Part shown: positions 10,261 through 17,259 of the stretch, piece by piece
How the letters are laid out: each line of letters opens with the position of its first letter
How positions within the stretch are numbered: position 1 is the stretch's first letter
Source of the DNA: Nonomuraea sp. SYSU D8015
Lineage (GTDB): Bacteria; Actinomycetota; Actinomycetes; Streptosporangiales; Streptosporangiaceae
Direction of reading: 5' to 3'
DNA: 64,000 bases
Assembly (NCBI RefSeq): GCF_008065375.1
Contig: NZ_MU084033.1
Span: 124,471 to 188,470 of the forward strand
Notes under the pieces: generated by a model
The model's input: the letters and a program-made list of their open reading frames with translations, nothing else
Told to the model about the DNA's origin: nothing
Database searches by the model: none
Position numbers and translations under genes: made by a program

Positions 10261-10372
10261 CTTAGCACTGTGACTTTGATCTAGACTTCTAGTCAGATTG
10301 ATGGTCAATATTTGTGATGTTGAGCTGTGATGAGATCTTGCTCTTGATCTAGATGAGCGTTGGAATGTCTCT
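10261..10372. promoter_or_regulatory. A+T-rich divergent promoter region next to the relaxase gene
   Basis: This 112-bp stretch is far richer in A+T than its surroundings and has a short inverted repeat CTAGACTTCTAG. It also has GTGATGTTGAGC and GTGATGAGATC as near-repeats. It is the natural place for promoters of the relaxase (minus) and of the 10373 gene (plus), and may be part of oriT. Confidence 0.45.
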
Positions 10373-10888
10373 ATGACTGATGGTGTAAATGTTCGTTCGG
10401 GTTCTGAGTTAAGGCAGTTGTTACGAGATGAGGCTGCCCGTGAGGTCCGAATGAAGGAGTTCGTGGCGGCCGACTGGCTCACGTCGGCGACGAACCTGGA
10501 GCAGGCGCGCGCCGCCGCCAAGGCGGCCGAAAAGGATCATGCGGTCGTGACCGCGCTGGCGGTCCAGGTGTACGGCGACCCTGACACCCTGCAGACGCTC
10601 GTCGGCGTGCCAGCCGACGTCAGCAAGATCGCAGTGCGCACCGCTGACAGCGCGGCTGTCGAGAACGCCCTTGCCGAGCTGACAGAGCGGGCCACCCGCT
10701 CAGGCTCCAGTCGGCGGAGCAGGCGCACTGCCGTAGCGGCCTCCGGTGACCCCGCAGGCTCCCAGCAGGCGGGGCCAGATCAGCCGGGGCATGCCAAAGA
10801 GCCTCAGGCCGATCGGCCTGAGGCTCTAGCGGCGCAAGCGCCATCCGACGCCGGGGCAGAACCCGGCGCTGATCATTTGTCGTGGTAG
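10373..10888 (+). CDS. Small charged protein divergent from the relaxase gene
   Basis: 171 residues. The first half is helical and charged (VRSGSELRQLLRDEAARE, then EQARAAAKAAEKD) and the tail is low-complexity Ala/Pro/Gly. Position opposite the relaxase and across the inverted repeat suggests an oriT-binding accessory protein, but no known DNA-binding fold is visible. The 3' end overlaps the 3' end of the convergent gene at 10873 by 16 bp. A strong hairpin at 10798-10827 lies inside the coding sequence. Confidence 0.5.
   Translation: MTDGVNVRSGSELRQLLRDEAAREVRMKEFVAADWLTSATNLEQARAAAKAAEKDHAVVTALAVQVYGDPDTLQTLVGVPADVSKIAVRTADSAAVENALAELTERATRSGSSRRSRRTAVAASGDPAGSQQAGPDQPGHAKEPQADRPEALAAQAPSDAGAEPGADHLSW
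10798..10827. terminator. Perfect 30-nt palindrome, likely terminator
   Basis: 15-bp arms beginning AGAGCCTCAGGCCGA with no loop. It lies just downstream of the minus-strand gene ending at 10873, so it probably ends that transcript, although it also falls in the 3' part of the plus-strand gene. Confidence 0.7.
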
Positions 10889-11115
10889 TGGCAGAGGTAA
10901 TGCTTGACGATGTTGGGCGGGGCACCGTGCGGGTCCGGGTATGAGGTTTCCCGGACCACGTCGGGCCGCCTGCACGGGCAACCTTCACAGGTCGGTACGG
11001 CCCTGCCGTCGGACAGGACCCAACGGCCGCATTCGTCGTCGAACGTGGCGCTCGCCAACAGCGGCTGAAGCCGGTTCAGTTCTTCCTGCGTGGGATAGAT
11101 GTCGATGACTTGCAT
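10873..11115 (-). CDS. Small Cys-rich, probably zinc-binding protein
   Basis: 80 residues starting at ATG 11115 behind GAAGGGACCCGCC. Cysteines at CEGCPCRRPD and a C-terminal HYLCHYHDK suggest a metal site. It is 24 bp downstream of the DpdA-like gene and probably cotranscribed with it, ending at the palindrome at 10798. I do not recognise the family. Confidence 0.6.
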   Translation of the reverse strand: MQVIDIYPTQEELNRLQPLLASATFDDECGRWVLSDGRAVPTCEGCPCRRPDVVRETSYPDPHGAPPNIVKHYLCHYHDK

Positions 11116-11139
11116 GGCGGGTCCCTTCGTTAGGGAAGA

Positions 11140-11799
11140 TCAGGCGAAGAGGTCGAGATCAGGCTGTGCGATCAGTTGCTGTCGCCAGTCCAGGACATCG
11201 GGCAGAAGCTCATCGGGGCCGTTGGTCAGGTGGGTGCCGTCCACGCTGTGGGCCTCAGCTACCAGGGCGGCCCATCGGTAGCGTTTGAAGCTGTTGACGC
11301 GACCGACATGCACCCACTTCCAGAGCGAGCGGGCCAGTCGCGCCAGGGAGGCGGCTTCCGACGACAGTTTCCAGTCGTCGCTGCCGCCGATGAACAGGCA
11401 ATCGATGGAGTCCCACAGGTCCCATGCGCAGTTCTCGAATCCGTCCTGGGCGACGAAGGCGACGGGGTATCCGAGGGCGCGGATGCGGGGCAGCATGTCA
11501 TAGGCGCGTTGGACCGTCGCCTCGTAGTCGGCTACCACGTCCGGTGCTACCGCGAACAGGCAGCGGTCGGCCAGGTGGGACAAGCCGGCCAGGTAGTCGA
11601 GGTAGGCGTCGTCCCCGATGTAGCGATCTCCGAAACAGCCGTTGTCGGCGGCCCACCAGACGCCCGGCGGGAGGACGTTGCCTTGGCGGGGGGTGGTGAT
11701 GAACCCGAGGTTGCCGTCGCCCATCTGCAGCTTGATGGCCTCGCTGCTGGGCGGGGTGAGGTAGAGGGGGGCTCGTAGGTCGTACATCGGGGCTAGCAC
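11140..11799 (-). CDS. DpdA / queuine tRNA-ribosyltransferase-like transglycosylase
   Basis: 219 residues from GTG 11799, which has GGGAG five bases upstream. The motif order fits the TGT-fold transglycosylases of actinophages and plasmids: ADNGCFGD (51-58), VAPD (84-87), VAQDG (116-120), FIGGSDDWKLS (136-146), VHVGRVNS (163-170) and SVDGT (185-189). Family members called DpdA exchange guanine in DNA for a 7-deazaguanine base, which protects against restriction. A true tRNA enzyme would be about 370-380 residues with a zinc site, absent here. No preQ0 synthesis genes (FolE, QueC/D/E) are in the window, so a substrate would come from elsewhere. The C-terminus, AQPDLDLFA, resembles a beta-clamp binding tail. 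The DNA-modification role is inferred from family resemblance. Confidence 0.6.
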   Translation of the reverse strand: MLAPMYDLRAPLYLTPPSSEAIKLQMGDGNLGFITTPRQGNVLPPGVWWAADNGCFGDRYIGDDAYLDYLAGLSHLADRCLFAVAPDVVADYEATVQRAYDMLPRIRALGYPVAFVAQDGFENCAWDLWDSIDCLFIGGSDDWKLSSEAASLARLARSLWKWVHVGRVNSFKRYRWAALVAEAHSVDGTHLTNGPDELLPDVLDWRQQLIAQPDLDLFA

Positions 11800-11820
11800 A
11801 TCGACTCCCGGGGAATGAGG

Positions 11821-11845
11821 GCGGCGGCCCTGCCAGGGCCGCCGC
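11821..11845 (-). promoter_or_regulatory. GC-rich hairpin just upstream of the DpdA-like gene
   Basis: 11-bp arms (GCGGCGGCCCT / AGGGCCGCCGC) around a 3-nt loop; read in the gene direction the tip is TGGCA. It could terminate the preceding gene (ends 11861). The TGGCA tip only 22 bp from the start also matches the leader hairpins of other genes here. Confidence 0.55.
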
Positions 11846-11860
11846 TGGGAGCTGTCGGAG

Positions 11861-12244
11861 CTACTCGGCGCTGCGCCGGTATCGAAGGATCTGGGTAAAG
11901 GTCTCGATCAACGTGCGCGCCCTGCGGTGGAGGACCTCTTCCTCGTCCGACCTGGTCGCCACAACCGCCCAGATCACGAGGTTCGCGGTGAGCTTCCTGC
12001 GAACCTTGAGATCGTCACCGGTCCGGCGCATCCGGCGTCGCCGCCACCACGGAGCGGCCTTGTAGTCGGTGGTGAACTCCTCCCATAGGAGTTCGTACTG
12101 GGCGGCGCTGTAAGCGAGGGTGTCCAGCATGATCATCGGATCGACCATCTGCAGGGTGTTGAGGGTCCGCTGGTAGCGCGCCTCAAGCAGTTGCCGATCG
12201 GGCTCGCTTGAGAGGGCGTACAGCCGTCGGTTGGGGGAAGCCAT
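11861..12244 (-). CDS. Hypothetical protein behind the repeated leader
   Basis: 127 residues, ATG 12244, with CCGATCCGAAGGAG before the start. The protein is helical, with a Trp-rich basic patch ([13 protein letters not shown]) between two helices and a C-terminal helix [20 protein letters not shown]. No family is recognised. It is preceded by the best-conserved copy of the box-plus-hairpin leader and followed by the hairpin before the DpdA-like gene, so read-through could link the two. Confidence 0.65.
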
Positions 12245-12327
12245 TGGGTTCTCCTTCGGATCGGTTGTGCGGGGTGCCAGCCCGCATTGCCATTGTGAGA
12301 ACTAAACCATGAAACGCCTCTTTATGG
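12245..12327 (-). promoter_or_regulatory. Repeated leader, copy 1 (33-bp box, hairpin, SD element)
   Basis: In gene direction: 33-bp box at 12327-12295 (CATAAAGAGGCGTTTC, then GGTTTAGTTCTCAC), hairpin at 12286-12268 with perfect 6-bp stem TGCGGG/CCCGCA and loop CTGGCAC, then CCGATCCGAAGGAG before the start codon. TTTAGT in the box could be a -10 element, which would put the hairpin at the 5' end of the mRNA. The box sits beside and slightly into the 3' end of the XRE gene. Confidence 0.75.
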
Positions 12328-12708
12328 GGCAATGAGATTCCGAGCCTTCGCCGCCTTGAGGTACTGGTAGATGGTGTCCCGATCACGGTGCATGCGCTTG
12401 CTGATTTCTAGGGGCGACAGCCCCTCGTTGCGGAGACGGGCAGCTTCTTTGATTCGGTCCTCTGTGGTGACTACGGCGGGCGGCGGTGCGTAGTTAGGAT
12501 CTTCGACGGGGGTGAGGGGCCAGCCGATCACCTTGGCGTAGGCGGTAATGGTGAGAATGTGTGAGCCTTTGCCCTCGTTCCAGGCGCGCTTGATGTTGGT
12601 CAACGTGGAGGGGTGGATTCCCATCGCGCGTGAGACCTGGGCGTCAGTGAGTTCGCGCTGGTCCTGGAGGGCCATCAACTGGCCAAGCAAGGGAATGACC
12701 GCAGGCAT
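12322..12708 (-). CDS. XRE-type helix-turn-helix regulator
   Basis: 128 residues, ATG 12708, with AAGAAAGG upstream. Residues 16-60 form a Cro/cI-type helix-turn-helix (LTDAQVSRAMGIHPSTLTNI). The C-terminal part has a second, resolvase-like helix-turn-helix (LSPLEISKRMHRDRDTIYQY). Two DNA-binding segments and no enzyme domain point to a transcription regulator. Its own leader has a copy of the 33-bp box, and the box of the next gene abuts its 3' end, so it is a reasonable candidate for the factor that reads the boxes. That link is inference. Confidence 0.8.
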   Translation of the reverse strand: MPAVIPLLGQLMALQDQRELTDAQVSRAMGIHPSTLTNIKRAWNEGKGSHILTITAYAKVIGWPLTPVEDPNYAPPPAVVTTEDRIKEAARLRNEGLSPLEISKRMHRDRDTIYQYLKAAKARNLIAP

Positions 12709-12796
12709 GGTGATGTCGCCTTTCTTGGATTGGTGGAATGTCGGCGTTTGCGCTCCAACGCCTGTGAAATTTTTACCAGCAAATGCCTGCTTTTGG
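12709..12796 (-). promoter_or_regulatory. Leader of the XRE gene with a box copy
   Basis: The box at 12796-12764 reads CCAAAAGCAGGCATTTGC, then TGGTAAAAATTTCAC. A hairpin follows (GGCGTT / AACGCC, loop GGAGCGCA, so no TGGCA). Near the start CCAATCCAAGAAAGG resembles the CCGATCCGAAGG element. Autoregulation would fit. Confidence 0.55.
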
Positions 12797-12869
12797 TTGG
12801 TCGCCCTCCACCGCTGGCCTGGTGAAGGGCGACGACGTGCCTACGCGATTGAGGGGCTGCCTTCGTCCG

Positions 12870-13883
12870 TCACTCCTGGCCGCTGGCGATCTTGGCCATT
12901 TCCAGCATGGCCACGGGCGGGATGTCGGCGTACAGATGGGCGTAAACCTGCTGCCAGGCGATGGGTATCGCCCTGTTTTGGAAGTTCAGGTGGGCCTCGC
13001 GCGTTCCATCGCAGTAGAAGTGCGCGAAGATGGTCGTGTCCGGCCGCCGCATGATCGCTACCGCGAAGATGCGCTCCGTGCCCTCCGGAGTGCGGTGGCG
13101 GCCGTCCATGCCGTTGGCGTCCCAGCCGATCTGGGTCGCGAGGTCGTAGTAGCGTCTGGCTTCCGTCCTGAGCTCGTCCACGGTCCACTGTCGCTTCTCG
13201 TGCTCGGCGTAGGTCAGTGCGTCGGGGGCGACGGGCGTGACCGACATGCCGGGCAGGAGCATGTCGAGGTGCGGGTGGGCGGCGAAGATGTGCGCCCAGT
13301 TCTGGGGGCCGTGCTGCCATGTGATCGCCCGCTCGTGGCCGTTCCAGCCTGGCTCCTGCAGCTCGGGCAGCTGGTCGTGCCGGTTGGGGAAGATGACGGT
13401 GATCGCCGCCATCACGGCGTCCGCCGGCGTGGCGGACAGATCGGCCGGAGTGAAGGGTGGGATGGTGAGGACATTGTCCAGCGCGCCTGCGTAGCTTCCC
13501 CAGAACTGGCGGGGGTGAATGACGGTGGACCAATCGGTGTGCCACCAGCCCCGACGCCGTGGTGACAGCTGTTCGAGGAGGTCCTCCAGGAGTTGCGACC
13601 ACTTCCACAGCAGGAAATGGATCGCGAGGATGTTGCTCTCGCGGAGGTGGGCGCAGTTGTGCGCCGCCTCGGCCCACAGGCTGTTCCAGGTGGACTCTGG
13701 GGCCCAGAGGTTGTCCTGCAGCGCGTGGATGAGGTCCGCGAGGTCCTGGCGGCTGGCGGGGACGTGCAGGTCGGGCAGAGGCAGGCAGTCCGGCTGTGGG
13801 TGAGCGGCCTGGATCGCTGCCCGTACTTCCTGGGTGGCCTGGGCGAGCACGGGCTGTGCCTGGTCGATGGTGTAGCTGTTCAC
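12870..13883 (-). CDS. Hypothetical protein, about 337 aa
   Basis: The start taken is GTG 13883 (VNSYTIDQAQPVLAQ), with AAAGG about 13 bases upstream; an open frame continues to 13982 without a clear site. It is Trp/His-rich in the middle (LLWKWSQLLEDLLEQLSP) and has a region about IFAVAIMRRPDTTIFAHFYCDG that looks like a beta-sheet core. I recognise no family. It follows the 13972 gene in the same direction after a terminator-like hairpin at 13924. Confidence 0.6.
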   Translation of the reverse strand: MNSYTIDQAQPVLAQATQEVRAAIQAAHPQPDCLPLPDLHVPASRQDLADLIHALQDNLWAPESTWNSLWAEAAHNCAHLRESNILAIHFLLWKWSQLLEDLLEQLSPRRRGWWHTDWSTVIHPRQFWGSYAGALDNVLTIPPFTPADLSATPADAVMAAITVIFPNRHDQLPELQEPGWNGHERAITWQHGPQNWAHIFAAHPHLDMLLPGMSVTPVAPDALTYAEHEKRQWTVDELRTEARRYYDLATQIGWDANGMDGRHRTPEGTERIFAVAIMRRPDTTIFAHFYCDGTREAHLNFQNRAIPIAWQQVYAHLYADIPPVAMLEMAKIASGQE

Positions 13884-13923
13884 CTTGGATTTCGTGCCTT
13901 TCTTGGTAGGTGGGTGTTGCCGC

Positions 13924-13954
13924 GTGGGCCCCTCGTCAGCAGGGAGGGGCCCAC
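13924..13954 (-). terminator. Terminator hairpin
   Basis: 11-bp arms GTGGGCCCCTC / GAGGGGCCCAC around a 9-nt loop, just downstream of the minus-strand gene ending at 13972. Confidence 0.65.
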
Positions 13955-13971
13955 AGTGCAGCGGGTGCAGG

Positions 13972-14505
13972 TCAGTGGCCACGTGGAAGAGCCAGCTTGC
14001 CGGTCTGGTTGGTGAGGAGGTTCCTTCGCGGACGTGCCGCTTCTTGGATCTCCATCGGTTTCATCTTGTAGAGAGCGCGGCAGTGGTCGCCCCAGTTGAC
14101 CGTGTAGGTGCGCTTGTTGGCGCTCGCGATGCGGACCCATCGGCGGCCGTCTCGCACCAGATCCAGCGGCTTGAGTTCACCGGGTCGGAAGTAGCTTCCG
14201 GCGCTGGGCTGAAGAGGCTGGCTGAGGAGGGTTTCCTCCTGTGGGGTGATCCAGGGGGCGATGGAGATGTTGGGAGAGGGGCAGTCCCTGCATTCCCTGT
14301 CCAGCAGGTCAGCGGCCAGGAGGTGGATGACGTCCCGATCGGCGGGCTTGTGGATGCTGCGGGGCAGCGTCCACCCGCCGTCGGGGTGTGGGTGCAGATG
14401 GGCGTTCAGGATCGGGACGCACGCGCACGTTGTGGTCTCGGTCTCAGGGTTCCGGCGCAGGTACGCCCAGGTTCCGGTCTGCAGTGTGTGAACGATGTTG
14501 GTCAT
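13972..14505 (-). CDS. Hypothetical protein behind the repeated leader
   Basis: 177 residues from ATG 14505 (MTNIVHTLQTGTWAYLRR), behind GATCCGAGGAGAGCCCAC. Cys and His residues (TCACVPILNAHLHPH, then RECRDCPSP) could bind a metal. The C-terminal half has RRWVRIASANKRTYTVNWG, a beta-rich patch. No family is recognised. It has its own leader (copy 2) and terminator. Confidence 0.65.
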   Translation of the reverse strand: MTNIVHTLQTGTWAYLRRNPETETTTCACVPILNAHLHPHPDGGWTLPRSIHKPADRDVIHLLAADLLDRECRDCPSPNISIAPWITPQEETLLSQPLQPSAGSYFRPGELKPLDLVRDGRRWVRIASANKRTYTVNWGDHCRALYKMKPMEIQEAARPRRNLLTNQTGKLALPRGH

Positions 14506-14589
14506 GTGGGCTCTCCTCGGATCGGATCTGACAGGGGAATCCGGTGCCATCCGGACGTGAGAACTAAACCATGAAACGCCTCTTTATGG
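14506..14589 (-). promoter_or_regulatory. Repeated leader, copy 2
   Basis: The 33-bp box (14589-14557) is identical to copy 1. The hairpin at 14555-14540 is TCCGG / CCGGA with loop ATGGCA. GATCCGATCCGAGGAG precedes the start codon. Identity over 33 bp of otherwise unrelated sequence 2.2 kb apart shows that the box is under selection or recently copied. Confidence 0.75.
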
Positions 14590-14613
14590 GGTGTGCCGTC
14601 TCCGCGCGTGAAA

Positions 14614-14643
14614 GACGGGCCGCGACGTTCGTCGCGGCCCGTC
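14614..14643 (-). terminator. Terminator hairpin
   Basis: 14-bp perfect arms (GACGGGCCGCGACG) around TT, just downstream of the gene ending at 14655. Confidence 0.75.
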
Positions 14644-14654
14644 CCGAGGTTGGT

Positions 14655-15479
14655 TCAGCCTTGGTGGGGAAGCCCTTCCACGGTCACCTCGGCGTTGCGG
14701 CTGTCGTAGGTCAATCGCTCCGCACGCTCCACAGCCCTGTGCAGGATCGACTCCCAGCGGTCACCGGTGAAGGTGGTGAGGGCGTCGCCGATCAGGTGGG
14801 CCGCCCGGCCATCCTCCGGAAGGTCGAGCAGGCCAGCGCGCACGGCGTGCAGGTTGACGGCCAAGGTGCCGTCCTCCTGGGCGCTGGTGAGCTCGATGGG
14901 ACCCTCACAGCAGGCGGAGATCTCGGTGCCGCCGGAGTCTCCCCGGGTGATGACCGCGCACTGCTCGCCGCATCGTGGGCAGCGTGGATCGGTGGGTTCG
15001 TCGTCCGCTGCGCTTGTGGCGGGCAGGGGGTCGTACTCGCCGCTCTCGGCGAACACGCCCCATATCTGCTTGATGGTGGTCTGGTCGTCGGGAGTGAGAA
15101 TGCCGACGGGGTCGCGATAGGTATCCCACATCGTCACCAAGGCCAGGCATGCGCGGTGCAGGTCGGCGGGGGCGACTTCGTACAGGACGGGGGTTGTGTC
15201 CTCCTCCTGGTGCCAGGCGGCCAGCTGATCGGCCAGGATCGTCGGGACGTCCATGCCGTCCTGGGCGAGCATGGCCAGCGTGTCATGCAGGATGTGCTCG
15301 GCCACGTAGGCGCGATCCTCGCGCTGGGTGACGTCGGGGAAGCGGCCCAGGGCGCTGCTGAGCCAGTGGCGCGAGCCCCTGTGCAGGGCGTAGGTGGTCG
15401 TGAGGTAGCTACCGAGGTCGGCGTGGCGGTTCGTCGGTGTCTCAGCCGTGGGCGGCTGCTCAGGAGAAGCGCTGCTCAT
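14655..15479 (-). CDS. Hypothetical protein with a zinc-ribbon-like CPRCGEQC motif
   Basis: 274 residues from ATG 15479 (MSSASPEQPP), with GGGAGGACACC upstream. The N-terminal two thirds are helical, with LHRGSRHWLSSALGRF and AEHILHDTLAMLAQDG. The motif DPRCPRCGEQC followed by SACCEGPIEL looks like a zinc ribbon. The C-terminus resembles an immune-like beta layer (ALTTFTGDRWESILHRAVER). No family is assigned and no box is found just upstream. Confidence 0.6.
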   Translation of the reverse strand: MSSASPEQPPTAETPTNRHADLGSYLTTTYALHRGSRHWLSSALGRFPDVTQREDRAYVAEHILHDTLAMLAQDGMDVPTILADQLAAWHQEEDTTPVLYEVAPADLHRACLALVTMWDTYRDPVGILTPDDQTTIKQIWGVFAESGEYDPLPATSAADDEPTDPRCPRCGEQCAVITRGDSGGTEISACCEGPIELTSAQEDGTLAVNLHAVRAGLLDLPEDGRAAHLIGDALTTFTGDRWESILHRAVERAERLTYDSRNAEVTVEGLPHQG

Positions 15480-15559
15480 GGTGTCCTCCCAGGACGGATG
15501 CAATGGTGAGGTTCGTCGTGGCGGCGCATGCGCTGCGCGGCGGAAGATCCGGACAGGGA

Positions 15560-15585
15560 GCAGCCGCCCCGGTGGGGGCGGCTGC
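15560..15585 (-). terminator. Terminator hairpin
   Basis: 11-bp arms GCAGCCGCCCC / GGGGCGGCTGC with a 4-nt loop, 16 bp downstream of the gene ending at 15602. Confidence 0.7.
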
Positions 15586-15601
15586 TACGGAGGTGCGCTG
15601 G

Positions 15602-17113
15602 TCAGCGAGCGGTGCCGGGGGCTGTGTCCGGTAGTCCGGCCGCAACGCAGTGCTGGCACGGTTCGTCGCGAAGCCGACTGTCGATCACCTTGGCAGAGCA
15701 TGTCGGGCACGGGCGGGTCTGGCCGTTGGCCCGCCGTTGCCGCGCCTCGGTCAACTCCGTGCTCAGCCGCTCGAAGGCGGCGGCCATCGCGCGGACCATG
15801 GGCCGGTGATCGGGGTCCGGTGCGTGGTAGACGAGCTGTGCGGGCGCACCCTCCGGCCGGTGGTGCTCGACGCGCCAGCCGGTCAGGTGTTCTCGGCGCG
15901 CGGGCAGGCTGCCCGTGATGGCGCAGGCTCTGAGGGTCCGTGACTCATCGAGGGCGAAGCTGAGGCAGAGCTCGCCGTCAGGTGTGCGGTCGATCCCTAC
16001 ATCCGGCATGCCTATGAGCCGGAGCTCGGCCAGCACATCGGCGTAGAGCTGGTGACGCTGGGCCATGGTGTCGAGGGATCGGCCATCGTCGGTGTCGTCG
16101 GTGCCGACGATCTGGTCGGCCACCGCGTCGATGTGGGTCGCTAGGCCGGTGCAGTAGCGCACCTGGCGGGAGACTACGCCCGCGTGGCGATCGAAGTGTC
16201 GGCGCAGTCGGCGCACCCGGTCCTGTGCCTGCTGCCGCAGGATCGTGGCGCCCGCCCGAAGCAGCTGCTCGACGCTGGGAAACTCCTCGTACGGCAGCCA
16301 GGCGAACTCCGGGTCGAGGACTTCAATATCCAGTTGCAGCAGTTGTGCCACATCGACGCGGGTGTCGGCGGTGGGAGTGATCACGTAATGCCAGCGCTCG
16401 CCCGGTGCCCAGTGGGGCTCTGGCTCTCCCCGTGGGCGCTCGACGGGAGCGGCGTAACTCTGGATCGAGCGGAGATGCTGGCGGTAGGTCGCGGGGGCGA
16501 CATGCTGGCCGGTCTCGTGGCAGCGAGCGGCGTAGGCGGCCAGCAGTGGAATCTGAACGTCTGGCACGCTTCCAGGGCCCGTGATGTCGAAGTGCGTTGG
16601 AGTGCTGTCTGAGGTGCTGGCGAAGGTGATCACTCCGCTCCTGGGCTCCTGCACACTGATCACGCGACTGGCGTCCGTGTGCAGGACCGCACTGCTGGCG
16701 GCGCACGCACCACAGAGATCGACCTGCGGGTGAGGGGTAGGGAAGCCGAGCGCGGGCGCTCGGTGCTCGACCAACCAGTCCACCGCCCGGCGGGTGGCCG
16801 TCTCGATGTCGCGCTCCCTGCCGATCGGCGCGATACGGGATCGGTCGGGCTCGTGCCTGTACAGGTGGTCGGGCACCCGGCACGTCCTGCTGCTGCACCC
16901 ACTCAGGAAGGCCGCCGAGAAGATGCGGATCTGCCAGGACTTGCGGTTCTGGATGAGGCCGGCGAGGGGAAGGCCGCTGGAGCCCAGCATGAGGGTGATG
17001 TCGGCTGCGGGGCCGCCTTCGCGATAGGTGATGGTGATGTCGGTGTCCAGGTGCGGACGCAGGGAGACGGTCGCGGGAGGCGGCACCTGGCGCGGCCGTC
17101 GGATCGCGGTCAC
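15602..17113 (-). CDS. Hypothetical protein with C-terminal zinc finger, repeated leader
   Basis: About 503 residues from GTG 17113 (VTAIRRPRQVPPP). GAAGGGA of the shared leader lies nine bases upstream, which decides the start; an open frame to 17755 runs against a neighbouring gene. Visible pieces are an N-terminal beta-rich part, a single CGACAASSAV stretch, a coiled region (LRQQAQDRVRRLRRHFDRH), and a C-terminal CPTCSAKVIDSRLRDEPCQHC zinc finger broken by about 13 residues. No enzyme motif is recognised. Confidence 0.6.
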   Translation of the reverse strand: MTAIRRPRQVPPPATVSLRPHLDTDITITYREGGPAADITLMLGSSGLPLAGLIQNRKSWQIRIFSAAFLSGCSSRTCRVPDHLYRHEPDRSRIAPIGRERDIETATRRAVDWLVEHRAPALGFPTPHPQVDLCGACAASSAVLHTDASRVISVQEPRSGVITFASTSDSTPTHFDITGPGSVPDVQIPLLAAYAARCHETGQHVAPATYRQHLRSIQSYAAPVERPRGEPEPHWAPGERWHYVITPTADTRVDVAQLLQLDIEVLDPEFAWLPYEEFPSVEQLLRAGATILRQQAQDRVRRLRRHFDRHAGVVSRQVRYCTGLATHIDAVADQIVGTDDTDDGRSLDTMAQRHQLYADVLAELRLIGMPDVGIDRTPDGELCLSFALDESRTLRACAITGSLPARREHLTGWRVEHHRPEGAPAQLVYHAPDPDHRPMVRAMAAAFERLSTELTEARQRRANGQTRPCPTCSAKVIDSRLRDEPCQHCVAAGLPDTAPGTAR

Positions 17114-17201
17114 GATGATGTGTCCCTTCGGATCGGTGAATAGGGAGGGGAGTTGCCACATTCCCCCTGTGAGAACTAAACCAGGAAATGCCTGTTTATG
17201 G
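17114..17201 (-). promoter_or_regulatory. Repeated leader, copy 3
   Basis: The box at 17201-17169 reads CCATAAACAGGCATTTCC, then TGGTTTAGTTCTCAC. A hairpin at 17166-17147 has a GGGGA/TCCCC stem and a loop with TGTGGCAA. CCGATCCGAAGGGA precedes the start. Confidence 0.7.
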
Positions 17202-17204
17202 TGG

Positions 17205-17248
17205 GGTCGCCGTCCGGCGGCCAGCGGCGGCGATGTCGGACGGCGACC
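17205..17248 (-). terminator. Terminator hairpin
   Basis: 12-bp arms GGTCGCCGTCCG / CGGACGGCGACC with a 20-nt loop, just downstream of the gene ending at 17260. Confidence 0.65.
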
Positions 17249-17259
17249 GGGTTTCCGCC

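Noticed and set aside
11140..11799. DpdA-like protein as a normal tRNA-guanine transglycosylase
   Set aside because: It is only 219 residues, lacks the zinc-binding C-terminus of tRNA enzymes and sits among mobile-element genes.
14571..15509. Plus-strand frame starting ATGAAACGCC inside the box
   Set aside because: The ATG is part of the repeated 33-bp box, which belongs to minus-strand genes; the frame is antisense to the 14655 gene and has no ribosome binding site.
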